DNA of 8,249 nucleotides from Prevotellaceae bacterium (GTDB lineage Bacteria; Bacteroidota; Bacteroidia; Bacteroidales; Bacteroidaceae): assembly GCA_030536165.1 (NCBI GenBank), contig JAUNQM010000097.1, forward strand, positions 1 to 8,249. Direction: 5' to 3'. The notes below the pieces were generated by a model. The model had not been told where the DNA came from, made no database searches, and was given only the letters and a program-made list of their open reading frames with translations. The translations under genes and the position numbers were made by a program. Shown here in pieces: positions 1 to 5,735 of the stretch. Positions within the stretch are counted from its first letter, which is position 1, and every line of letters starts with the position of its first letter.

Positions 1-185
1 GCATTGAAAGCCACGGTCGGTTCTACAATCTCGTTTTGGGTTATATTGGTATCCGTTTCGTTGGTATTACTTATTTGTGTGAACAAAAGAAAAGCTACTG
101 CCAAAACAATAACAGCAGCAAGCAGGATTAGCCAAAAACGTTGATTCTTCTTGACTCTCTGATACTTTTCTCCGTTAGTTTTCAT
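1..185 (-). CDS. N-terminal fragment of a single-pass membrane-anchored protein (runs off the window)
   Basis: An open frame starts with ATG at 185 and continues past the left edge; 61 complete codons are visible. The N-terminus is short and basic (K and R among residues 2-16). It is followed by one hydrophobic stretch at about residues 17-36 (FWLILLAAVIVLAVAFLLFT), and then a polar Asn/Thr/Glu-rich segment. This is the layout of a type II (N-in) membrane anchor with an extracytoplasmic linker and an unseen C-terminal domain. The start lies 13 bases after the stop of the C26-M19 peptidase, so the two are probably co-transcribed. There is no lipobox cysteine. The function cannot be told from this fragment. 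A periplasmic cell-wall or peptide-handling domain would fit the neighbours, but that is a guess. Confidence 0.75.
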   Translation of the reverse strand, partial: MKTNGEKYQRVKKNQRFWLILLAAVIVLAVAFLLFTQISNTNETDTNITQNEIVEPTVAFN

Positions 186-198
186 CGTAATCTTGCGG

Positions 199-1932
199 TT
201 ATTTATTTGCGCATTGCACTTCAAGCATCACACGCAGGAAGTTGCCTCCCCATATCATGTCGATGTCTTCAAGCGAGTACTTCTTCATGAGCAACTGACG
301 AGTGAAGTTTATCATTTCAGCCGAGTTTGCAAGTCCAGGCACTCCGCCGTCACCGTCGAAGTCGGTGCCTAAGCCTACATGCTCAATGCCCATTACCTTA
401 ATAGCATATTCAAGGTGTTCGATGAGATTGCGTATCGTAGCCTCACCATCCTTAACGAGGAAACCATGATAAGCCGTTACCTGCATCACGCCTCCACGCT
501 GTGCCAAAGCTCGCATCTGATCGTCAGTAAGGTTACGGGGATGGTCGCACAAAGTACGAACTGAAGAATGTGAGCATACGATAGGCGTGCGACTCAGTTC
601 GAGTGCGTCGTAGAAACTCTTCTCAGCAGCATGGCTGAGATCGACCATAATTCCATTATTGTTAAGTTCCGTTATCACCTTCACGCCGAAGTCGCTCACT
701 CCATTATGAGTCTGCGTGCCACGTGCGCTATCGCAGATGTCGTTGTCGCCGTTATGGCAAAGCGTCATATACACCACGCCACGGTCGGCAAAATGCTTCA
801 CATTGTCAATATTTCCGTCAAGGGCAATGCCATTCTCGATGCCGAACATAATAGACTTCATACCGTCTTTCTTGTTCTGATAAAGTTCGGCTGGTGTGCG
901 TGCGATGCGCAGATAGTTGCTATTCTCGCGCTGTATGCGTTCGATTTCATCAAACTTCTCGTCGGCAAAGACACGATTATCTCTCACGCCATTCACGTTG
1001 TCGCGTGTTTGTGGGATATAGGCAACCATTATCGTAGCATCCTGTCTGCCTTCGGTCATCTTCTCAAGGTCAACGAGTATCTTATCGTCACGCTTTCCGA
1101 AGTTGATGTCTTGTGAGAAGAACATCGGCGTGTCGCAATGGGTATCGAGAGTCAATGTTGATGCGTGTACATCCTTTGCCCTACGGAACAATGAAGCTTG
1201 CTCTACGAGCCAGTCAAAGATAGGCTTGCCTGACTCAAGACATTCTGGGTGCCATTGCACGCCTAATATCTGTTTGCACTCTGTGCTTTCAATTGCCTCT
1301 ACCACTCCATCAGCAGCCTCGGCAACGATGCGAAGTTTCTCGCCTCCGTCCTTTACTGCCTGATGATGGAAAGAGTTGACAAAAAGTTTCTCCTCCTTAT
1401 ATATATTGTATAATATTGAATTCTTGTCGATGGTGATGGTATGACTTTCGCAGTCGCGAGCCAAGTCCTGCGAATGTTTTATCACATTCTCTATATTGCC
1501 TATGTCTTGTAAAAGACTACCTCCGAGCGCAGCGGCAATCATTTGGCAGCCACGACAGATGCCAAGCATCGGAATCTGACGATTATATGCAAGCGATATA
1601 GTCAGCAGTTCCGATAAGTCGCGTTCAGAGTTTATGCCGTGCAACAATGGCGAAGGCTCCTCACCAACAAATAAAGGATTGAGGTCGGCTCCACCGCTTA
1701 CGACTAAAGCATCAATGCTTTCAAGCGTATTGATGATTACATCCGTATCGTCACACGGAGGGATGACAACAGGGATGCCCCCAGCCCTGATTACTGATTT
1801 ATAGTAAGCAGGACTGAGTTCACATCCTTTGTCTCCATAGTTGCTCATAATGCCCACGATTGGCTTACGAGTATATTCTGGGAACGAAGCGTAGATATTA
1901 TTCAGCGTCGTCTTCCAGTTGTATTTTTTCAT
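199..1932 (-). CDS. Fusion peptidase: C26 gamma-glutamyl hydrolase-like domain plus M19 membrane dipeptidase-like domain
   Basis: This is a 577-residue protein with two complete enzyme domains. Residues about 23-250 are a class-I glutamine-amidotransferase-like C26 hydrolase (PuuD-like). It has GGADLNP, the nucleophile elbow LGICRGCQ (Cys126) and GVQWHPE (His228, Glu230), which complete the Cys-His-Glu triad. Residues about 258-570 are an M19 (renal dipeptidase) domain. All expected metal and substrate residues align: DTHCDT (His265, Asp267), the bridging Glu366 in GIENG, DLSH (His434), CSHSS (His455), HPRN (Arg466) and GTDFDG (Asp524). Family knowledge: C26 enzymes cut gamma-glutamyl amide bonds, and M19 enzymes cut dipeptides, including Cys-Gly and some with D-residues. 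No signal peptide is visible, so it is probably cytoplasmic. I chose ATG 1932 (MKKYNW), which overlaps the upstream regulator by 35 bases. An in-frame ATG at 1968 would add 12 residues unlike the family and deepen the overlap. The exact substrate is unknown. Confidence 0.9.
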   Translation of the reverse strand: MKKYNWKTTLNNIYASFPEYTRKPIVGIMSNYGDKGCELSPAYYKSVIRAGGIPVVIPPCDDTDVIINTLESIDALVVSGGADLNPLFVGEEPSPLLHGINSERDLSELLTISLAYNRQIPMLGICRGCQMIAAALGGSLLQDIGNIENVIKHSQDLARDCESHTITIDKNSILYNIYKEEKLFVNSFHHQAVKDGGEKLRIVAEAADGVVEAIESTECKQILGVQWHPECLESGKPIFDWLVEQASLFRRAKDVHASTLTLDTHCDTPMFFSQDINFGKRDDKILVDLEKMTEGRQDATIMVAYIPQTRDNVNGVRDNRVFADEKFDEIERIQRENSNYLRIARTPAELYQNKKDGMKSIMFGIENGIALDGNIDNVKHFADRGVVYMTLCHNGDNDICDSARGTQTHNGVSDFGVKVITELNNNGIMVDLSHAAEKSFYDALELSRTPIVCSHSSVRTLCDHPRNLTDDQMRALAQRGGVMQVTAYHGFLVKDGEATIRNLIEHLEYAIKVMGIEHVGLGTDFDGDGGVPGLANSAEMINFTRQLLMKKYSLEDIDMIWGGNFLRVMLEVQCANK

Positions 1933-2431
1933 GCTTCTTGTGTCTTGGTGATGTTTTCGGAGCAGCATCAGCCACTGGTATCTCTCTCATGATACACTGA
2001 TCGAGTGAGATGAGCGTCTCGGTAGATGAAACACCTTCAATCTGTGCCATCTTGTTGTAGAGGAGGTCGAGCAGTTGTTCGTTATCTCTTGCATAGAGCT
2101 TAACCAACATAGCGTAAGGACCTGTAGTGAGGTGACATTCTACTACTTCAGGTATCTTCCTCAGTTCGTCTGCAACTTTTGCGCACATACTTCCCTTCTC
2201 TACAAGGACACCGACATACGTACAAGTAAGGTATCCAATGCTCTTAGGGTTTATTATAAACATGCTTCCGAGGATAACATCATCGTCAATCATTTTCTGA
2301 ACACGCTGATGGACAGCAGCTCTTGAGACTCCACACACTTCTGCAATATCCCTGAAAGGTGTGCGGGCACTCTTTGTGAGCTGTTTCAAGATCTGTCTAT
2401 CAAGACTGTCTAATCTTTCATCTTTTGCCAT
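1898..2431 (-). CDS. Lrp/AsnC-family transcriptional regulator
   Basis: The 177-residue protein has the standard Lrp/AsnC layout. An N-terminal winged helix-turn-helix lies at about residues 7-55, with LDSLDRQIL, then DIAEVCGVSRAAVHQRVQKM as turn and recognition helix. A RAM ligand-binding/oligomerisation domain follows at about 72-145. In the usual G-x-Y-D-x-L signature the sequence here is GPYAML (104-109), so the Asp is Ala. A charged tail of about 25 residues (153-177) follows; it overlaps the next gene and may be poorly conserved. Family members are amino-acid-responsive regulators, often of a neighbouring amino-acid or peptide gene. The 35-base overlap with the C26-M19 peptidase makes that gene the likely target and suggests translational coupling. 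ATG 2431 (MAKDERLDSLD) places the usual short lead before the HTH; a GTG at 2473 would add 14 untypical residues. No TAnnTTTG box is seen just upstream. Confidence 0.92.
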   Translation of the reverse strand: MAKDERLDSLDRQILKQLTKSARTPFRDIAEVCGVSRAAVHQRVQKMIDDDVILGSMFIINPKSIGYLTCTYVGVLVEKGSMCAKVADELRKIPEVVECHLTTGPYAMLVKLYARDNEQLLDLLYNKMAQIEGVSSTETLISLDQCIMREIPVADAAPKTSPRHKKHEKIQLEDDAE

Positions 2432-2460
2432 AAGTAATGTTGTTTTTTTAATGCTGTCAA

Positions 2461-2495
2461 GAAGAGTCTGCACGTATCATTGCGTGAGACTCTTC
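2461..2495 (-). terminator. Hairpin between the secreted FKBP gene and the asnC-like gene
   Basis: GAAGAGTCT plus CACG (2461-2474, with one bulged G) pairs with CGTG plus AGACTCTTC (2483-2495) around an 8-base loop. That gives 13 base pairs in total. It begins 12 bases after the stop of the FKBP gene, the position of an intrinsic terminator. On the minus strand the following sequence (TTCTTGACAGCATT) is only weakly T-rich, so termination may be partial. The hairpin sits 30 bases before the regulator start, so an mRNA-processing or attenuation role is also possible. Confidence 0.45.
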
Positions 2496-2506
2496 CTTAA
2501 TTATTT

Positions 2507-3499
2507 TTATTTCTTCTGAGCTTCCTTTGCAGCAATCTTAGCCTTTGCATCAGCAACTGCCTTCTCTACTTCTGCTTTCTGTTCAGGAGTTACAGGCTTT
2601 GCCTTTGGAGCGGCTTTTGGTGCTGCCTTTGGTGCTGGAGCATCTTTCACTCCGAGGAGTTCAATCTTGAAGATAAGTGCGCTGAATGCAGGTATCTTAC
2701 CAGTTTCTCTTGAACCGTAAGCAAGGTCTTCTGGTACGTAGATTTCCCATTCAGAACCTGCAGGCATCATAGTGAGAGCCTCTGTCCAACCCTTGATTAC
2801 CTGTGTAGGCTTGAAGTCGTTAGTGTCAGGTGTGCGACCATAACTGCTGTCGAAGACTGTTCCGTCAAGGAGTCGGCCTTCATACTTCACTGTTACCATC
2901 TGATCCTTTGTAGGGATAGCTCCTGTACCTTCCTTTACCACTTTGTACTGCAAACCTGAAGGAAGAGTCTTCACGCCCTTCTTCTTTGCATTTGCCTTGA
3001 AGAACTTATCGGCTGCTTCCTTCTGTTTCTTCTCGTTAGCAGCCTTTTCAGCTTCCTTTATCTTCTTTAATTCATCAATCTTGGCATCAACCTTTGCCTT
3101 TGCCTTTGTCTGGTTCATCACGGTTGTGTCGCCGAGCACGCTTGCAAAGAAACCTTCGTAAGCCTTAGCCTCGTCAACAACACCCTCGCCAAACTGGCGC
3201 TGCATGCTTGGCATCATACCTTTGCCCACCTGCATGCCGATTGAAGAAGCAGCCGTCTCAATCTGAGTCTGTTTGTCGTCCTTCTTCTTCATGTATGCCT
3301 TCAGAGCATCTACGAAAGCAGGAAGGTCTTCCTTTGTGAGTCCGAACTGCTGCGAAAGATAGTTGTCGAGACCGTTTGCTCCCATCATGCCGGCAGCATA
3401 ACTGAGCGAGTCGTTAGCCGTCTTTATGACTGCACCTGTCTGAGCACTTGCACAAACTGATGAGCATAATACTATGGCTGAAAATAAAATCTTTTTCAT
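2507..3499 (-). CDS. Secreted FKBP-type peptidyl-prolyl cis-trans isomerase with Lys/Ala-rich tail
   Basis: The 330-residue protein catalyses cis-trans isomerisation of Xaa-Pro bonds during folding of exported proteins. It has a Sec signal (MKKILFSAIVLC, cleavage likely after ASAQ, residue 20) with no lipobox, so periplasmic or secreted. An FKBP_N-type helical domain lies at about 27-125. A very charged Lys/Ala/Glu helix follows at about 131-172, and the FKBP_C catalytic domain at about 178-285. Pocket residues corresponding to FKBP12 are visible: Tyr206 in KYEG, Phe216-Asp217 in VFDSS, Val234-Ile235 and Trp238 in VIKGW, Tyr261 in AYG, and Phe277. The layout resembles Mip/FkpA, where the N-domain dimerises. 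The C-terminus (286-330) is low complexity: three APKA-like repeats followed by a Lys/Ala helix, beyond the usual family end. Its ATG shares one base with the stop of the preceding FKBP gene (TAATG), pointing to coupled translation. Confidence 0.95.
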   Translation of the reverse strand: MKKILFSAIVLCSSVCASAQTGAVIKTANDSLSYAAGMMGANGLDNYLSQQFGLTKEDLPAFVDALKAYMKKKDDKQTQIETAASSIGMQVGKGMMPSMQRQFGEGVVDEAKAYEGFFASVLGDTTVMNQTKAKAKVDAKIDELKKIKEAEKAANEKKQKEAADKFFKANAKKKGVKTLPSGLQYKVVKEGTGAIPTKDQMVTVKYEGRLLDGTVFDSSYGRTPDTNDFKPTQVIKGWTEALTMMPAGSEWEIYVPEDLAYGSRETGKIPAFSALIFKIELLGVKDAPAPKAAPKAAPKAKPVTPEQKAEVEKAVADAKAKIAAKEAQKK

Positions 3500-4359
3500 T
3501 ACTTAACTTCGATAAGCTTTACCTTGAAAATAAGAGTAGAGAAAGGCTTGATAGCGCCCTGACCATTTGCACCGTAAGCGAGTTCCTGTGGAATGTAGAT
3601 TTCCCACTCTGAACCTGCAGGCATCTGCTGCAAAGCCTCGCTGAATCCAGGGATAACGCCTGCGATAGGCATGTCAGTTGGTTCTTCTCTATCCCAGTTG
3701 CTGTCGAATACAGTACCATCGATGAGCTTGCCTTCATACTTCAAAGATGCTGTCTGCTCCTTTGTTGGCTTTGCACCTGTTCCGGCTGTAATCACCTTGT
3801 ACTGAACGCCTGAAGGGAGAGTTACGACGCCTTCCTTCTGTGCGTTAGCCTTCATGAACTTCTCACCGTCTGCCTTGTTCTTTGTTGCCACTGGATCCTT
3901 TGCAAGGATGTCTGACTTAACGACGTTCATCAGTGAGTCAATCTTAATCTTTGCTGGGTCGAGCTTGAGGTCTTCGTTATTAGCAACTGCACAGAATGCT
4001 GCAAGGTATTCGTTAACCTTGAGAACGTCTGTTGAGTCATTGCCAGTAATCTGATAGTTAATCTGCTTCATCATCTGGTTCTTCACCTGACTACCAATCT
4101 GAAGACCGAGAAGATAAGCCTGCTTTGACTTTGAGCATTCAGCTGCGCCCTCGTTTACTCCCTTGATGAAATCATTGATAAGAGTAGAGTCGCCTAACTG
4201 CTGCATTACAAATTCACGAAGTCCCTGCTGTGCCTGAACTGCACCAAAGAGGTAGCTTAGTGAGTCAACATTGTCACTGAGTTTTGCACTTGGAGTGCCG
4301 TTGCCGCATGATGAAAGCATAATTACACCTGCAGCCATTGCAAATAAAATCTTTTTCAT
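3499..4359 (-). CDS. Lipoprotein FKBP-type peptidyl-prolyl cis-trans isomerase
   Basis: The 286-residue protein is a paralogue of both neighbours. Its N-terminus is a lipoprotein signal: MKKILFAMAAGVIM followed by LSSC, with Cys18 the predicted lipidated residue. The following CGNGTPSAKLS lacks the acidic run described for surface-exported Bacteroidetes lipoproteins, so a periplasm-facing anchor is my inference. An FKBP_N-like helical domain spans about 30-165, and the FKBP_C domain about 180-286. Visible pocket residues are Tyr208, Phe218-Asp219, Val235-Ile236, Tyr262 and Phe278. The Trp that forms the pocket floor in FKBP12 is Phe239 here (VIPGF instead of VIKGW). I chose ATG 4359 because it starts exactly at the signal peptide; an in-frame ATG at 4398 would put 13 extra residues before it. 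The leader upstream is very A/T-rich, and a separate weak promoter there is possible. Confidence 0.94.
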   Translation of the reverse strand: MKKILFAMAAGVIMLSSCGNGTPSAKLSDNVDSLSYLFGAVQAQQGLREFVMQQLGDSTLINDFIKGVNEGAAECSKSKQAYLLGLQIGSQVKNQMMKQINYQITGNDSTDVLKVNEYLAAFCAVANNEDLKLDPAKIKIDSLMNVVKSDILAKDPVATKNKADGEKFMKANAQKEGVVTLPSGVQYKVITAGTGAKPTKEQTASLKYEGKLIDGTVFDSNWDREEPTDMPIAGVIPGFSEALQQMPAGSEWEIYIPQELAYGANGQGAIKPFSTLIFKVKLIEVK

Positions 4360-4389
4360 TTCTGTTTTATTATTTATTAAATTAAAAAT

Positions 4390-4410
4390 AATTGTCAATT
4401 ATGAATTGTG
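4390..4410. repeat. Three tandem heptamers, AATTGTC / AATTATG / AATTGTG
   Basis: Three back-to-back 7-mers of the form AATTRTS lie in the spacer before the lipoprotein FKBP gene. Just beyond is the perfect palindrome GTCTTA-T-TAAGAC (4417-4429). The role is unknown. The degenerate register looks like replication slippage followed by decay. Confidence 0.55.
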
Positions 4411-4449
4411 AAGTTTGTCTTATTAAGACCTTGAACGCCTCACTACGTC

Positions 4450-4470
4450 ATCCTGAACTTGATTCAGGAT
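4450..4470. repeat. REP-like palindrome ATCCTGAA-CTTGA-TTCAGGAT
   Basis: This is a perfect 8-bp stem with a 5-base loop, set in the longer string GTCATCCTGAACTTGATTCAGG. From memory, close variants recur in intergenic regions of many Bacteroidetes genomes, so I read it as one unit of a dispersed palindromic repeat. On the transcribed minus strand no T-run follows it, so it is not a canonical terminator. It could protect the 3' end of the cytoplasmic FKBP mRNA. Confidence 0.6.
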
Positions 4471-4482
4471 CTCCTTCGGGAC

Positions 4483-4503
4483 GAACCTTGAACCTTGAAC
4501 TTT
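4483..4503. repeat. Tandem heptamers GAACCTT, GAACCTT, GAACTTT abutting a stop codon
   Basis: Three 7-mers end exactly where the stop codon of the cytoplasmic FKBP gene (4504-4506) begins. In the transcript this reads as the stop followed by AAAGTTC AAGGTTC AAGGTTC. The same kind of heptamer occurs just past the stop of the acyl-CoA ligase gene (6407-6434). Confidence 0.65.
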
Positions 4504-4944
4504 TTACATTACTTCAATCAACTCAACGTCGAAGATAAGTGCTGCATAAGGAGGTATTGCTGCACCTGCTCCCTGAGGACCGTAAGCAAGGTCGAAAGGT
4601 ATGAAGAAGCGATACTTCGCACCTTCAGCCATAAGCTGAACGCCTTCTGTCCAACCAGCTATAACTCCGTTGAGAGGGAATACAGCAGGTTCGCCACGCT
4701 GCACACTACTATCAAACACGGTTCCGTCGATAAGGAAACCCTCATAATGGCACTTAACCTTGTCGGTTGCCTTTGGCTTCTTGCCAGTGCCTTCCTTTAT
4801 TACAGAATACTGCAAGCCCGATGGCAAACTGATTACGCCATCCTTCTTTGCATTCTCTGCAAGATATTTCTCACCCTCTTCCTTTGTCTCATAAACCGAT
4901 GCCTGAAGCATCTTTATCAGTTCTGAATAACTGTATTTTCCCAT
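4504..4944 (-). CDS. Cytoplasmic FKBP-type peptidyl-prolyl cis-trans isomerase
   Basis: The 146-residue protein has no signal peptide or membrane segment, so it should work in the cytoplasm. Residues 1-35 form a short charged helical lead (KEEGEKYLAENAKKDG) that matches the linker helix before the catalytic domain in its two larger paralogues. The FKBP_C domain fills about 38-146. Conserved pocket residues are Tyr67 (HYEG), Phe77-Asp78 (VFDSS), Arg83, Val94-Ile95, Trp98 (VIAGW), Tyr121 (AYG) and Phe138. Compared with FklB/FkpA-type enzymes it lacks the N-terminal dimerisation domain. It is the first of three tandem FKBP genes and has a plausible promoter about 50 bases upstream. The next gene begins after a 144-base repeat-bearing spacer, so the three may not be equally expressed. 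Confidence 0.94.
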   Translation of the reverse strand: MGKYSYSELIKMLQASVYETKEEGEKYLAENAKKDGVISLPSGLQYSVIKEGTGKKPKATDKVKCHYEGFLIDGTVFDSSVQRGEPAVFPLNGVIAGWTEGVQLMAEGAKYRFFIPFDLAYGPQGAGAAIPPYAALIFDVELIEVM

Positions 4945-4996
4945 TTCCTATGTATTAAAAAATTATATGACTTTTGCGTTTCATTGTAAAAACATA

Positions 4997-5004
4997 CAAA
5001 AGTA
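4997..5004 (-). promoter_or_regulatory. Bacteroidetes -7 box (TACTTTTG) for the FKBP cluster
   Basis: The minus strand reads TACTTTTG, an exact match to TAnnTTTG. Transcription would begin near 4990, giving a leader of about 45 bases to the ATG at 4944. The -33 TTTG element is not well placed: copies of TTTG lie 11 and 24 bases upstream rather than 18-21, with a T-run in between. The start site therefore needs experimental support. Confidence 0.5.
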
Positions 5005-5157
5005 ATATTATTTTCCAAAATAAAAAAACAAATCGACCATGTTTTTACATTATTTTGTACTTTTTTAGTATTAACACTATCTTTTTGTAATATTGCACCT
5101 CCCATAATGCCTCTCTCCGCTCGCCACGTCAACACCCCTTACACCTTATTAAATATT

Positions 5158-5175
5158 GCGCGCCTGCCCGCGCGC
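5158..5175. repeat. GC palindrome GCGCGC-CTGCCC-GCGCGC
   Basis: A perfect 6-bp GC-only stem with a 6-base loop stands out in an otherwise A/T-rich spacer. It lies next to the minus-strand string CATATTTG, one base from the TAnnTTTG consensus. No gene begins here. Confidence 0.5.
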
Positions 5176-5188
5176 GTTACAAATATGA

Positions 5189-5234
5189 GCAAAAATGAAA
5201 AAAAAAGTCCTACATTTTTGCATTTTTTTTCATT
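5189..5234. repeat. Two overlapping, mutually exclusive inverted repeats
   Basis: GCAAAAATG (5189-5197) pairs perfectly with CATTTTTGC (5213-5221). AATGAAAAAAAA (5194-5205) pairs perfectly with TTTTTTTTCATT (5223-5234). The two left arms share bases 5194-5197, so only one full-length hairpin can form at a time. On the plus strand the first hairpin is followed by eight T, which resembles an intrinsic terminator, but no plus-strand gene leads into it. Confidence 0.5.
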
Positions 5235-5294
5235 GCAACGATAAAAAAGTGCATTCTTCAGAGAATAATTAGACAACCTCAACTATTTTGTGTT

Positions 5295-5335
5295 ATTCCG
5301 CGAAGCGGTTTATCAAGCCGTAAGGCCTTTATTCG
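5295..5335. repeat. Paired small palindromes, REP-like
   Basis: CCGC-GAA-GCGG (5298-5308) is followed by TTTAT and then AAGCC-GTAA-GGCCTT (5315-5326, with one bulge), followed by TTTATTCGG. Two short GC-rich hairpins with similar TTTAT tails look like a degenerate dispersed repeat. I see no coding potential here. Confidence 0.4.
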
Positions 5336-5369
5336 GAGTCGTTTGCTTTGAATGCCGACAGGATGCCCA

Positions 5370-5434
5370 CCCTAACCCTCCCCAGTTGGGAGGGAAACAG
5401 GCTCTCCCCCTTCGGGGGGAGATGGAGGGGGCTT
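5370..5434. repeat. REP-like composite of two strong hairpins
   Basis: CCCTCCC-CAGTT-GGGAGGG (5376-5394) is followed by TCTCCCCC-TTCG-GGGGGAGA (5403-5422), an 8-bp stem with a TTCG tetraloop closed by C-G. Next comes GGAGGGGGCTT. A distant complementary arm AAGCCCCC lies at 5508-5515 and could pair with GGGGGCTT (5427-5434). From memory, strings of this type (AAGCCCCCTCCATCTCCCC and its complement) are frequent in Prevotella and other Bacteroidetes intergenic DNA. The remaining stretch 5435-5589 shows nothing I can identify. Confidence 0.7.
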
Positions 5435-5589
5435 ACGTTTATTATTCTGATATGCAAGGATTTTAGCACATGACGTTTGCCTGAGAAAAGAGCTTTGGTC
5501 GTCAAGGAAGCCCCCACCAAACTTCCACTGAACCCTAAATGCCACTCGCCACCACTATGAACGCTATTTATCCATTAAAACAGCCCTTC

Positions 5590-5673
5590 ACACCTTAGGT
5601 GTTTCTTGCGTCACACCTTAGGTGTCACTATAGTCCACACCTCAGGTGTTTCGTGCGAAACACCTGAGGTGTG
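5590..5673. repeat. Four-copy array of the palindrome ACACCTnAGGTGT
   Basis: Copies start at 5590, 5613, 5637 and 5660, so the spacing is 23, 24 and 23 bp. The central base is T, T, C and G. Copies 3 and 4 together make a perfect inverted repeat with an 18-bp stem and only two bases (TG) in the middle (5636-5673). The outer arms also mirror each other: CTTCACACCTTAGGTGTTTC at the left is the near-exact complement of the right end of the array. It lies about 60 bases past the stop of the Sel1-like gene. No T-run follows on the minus strand, so it is not a standard terminator. Possible roles are a dimeric-protein binding array, a REP-type element or an mRNA-protecting structure. Confidence 0.75.
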
Positions 5674-5683
5674 AAGGCCTAAA

Positions 5684-5710
5684 ATACTCGTCAACTTGAT
5701 TCTGGAGTAT
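5684..5710 (-). terminator. Weak candidate terminator after the Sel1-like gene
   Basis: On the minus strand, ATACTC and GAGTAT can pair (6 bp, 15-base loop) and are followed by TTT. It begins 25 bases past the stop codon at 5736. The stem is short and A/T-rich, so this is only a candidate. Confidence 0.3.
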
Positions 5711-5735
5711 CTATAAAATCATAAAGTAATTTAAA

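Noticed and set aside
631..1116. A 161-residue plus-strand open frame
   Set aside because: It lies wholly antisense to the M19 domain, where all catalytic residues are read from the minus strand.
4917..5135. A 72-residue minus-strand open frame before the cytoplasmic FKBP gene
   Set aside because: It overlaps the FKBP start in another frame, runs through the A/T-rich promoter region, and has a composition typical of translated non-coding DNA.
5329..5520. A 63-residue minus-strand open frame across the REP-like composite
   Set aside because: It is a translation of palindromic repeat DNA, with no recognisable domain and no promoter or conserved neighbour.
5590..5673. A CRISPR array reading of the palindrome cluster
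   Set aside because: Repeats of 13 bp with 10-11 bp spacers are far too short, the spacers partly resemble each other, and there is no cas gene nearby.
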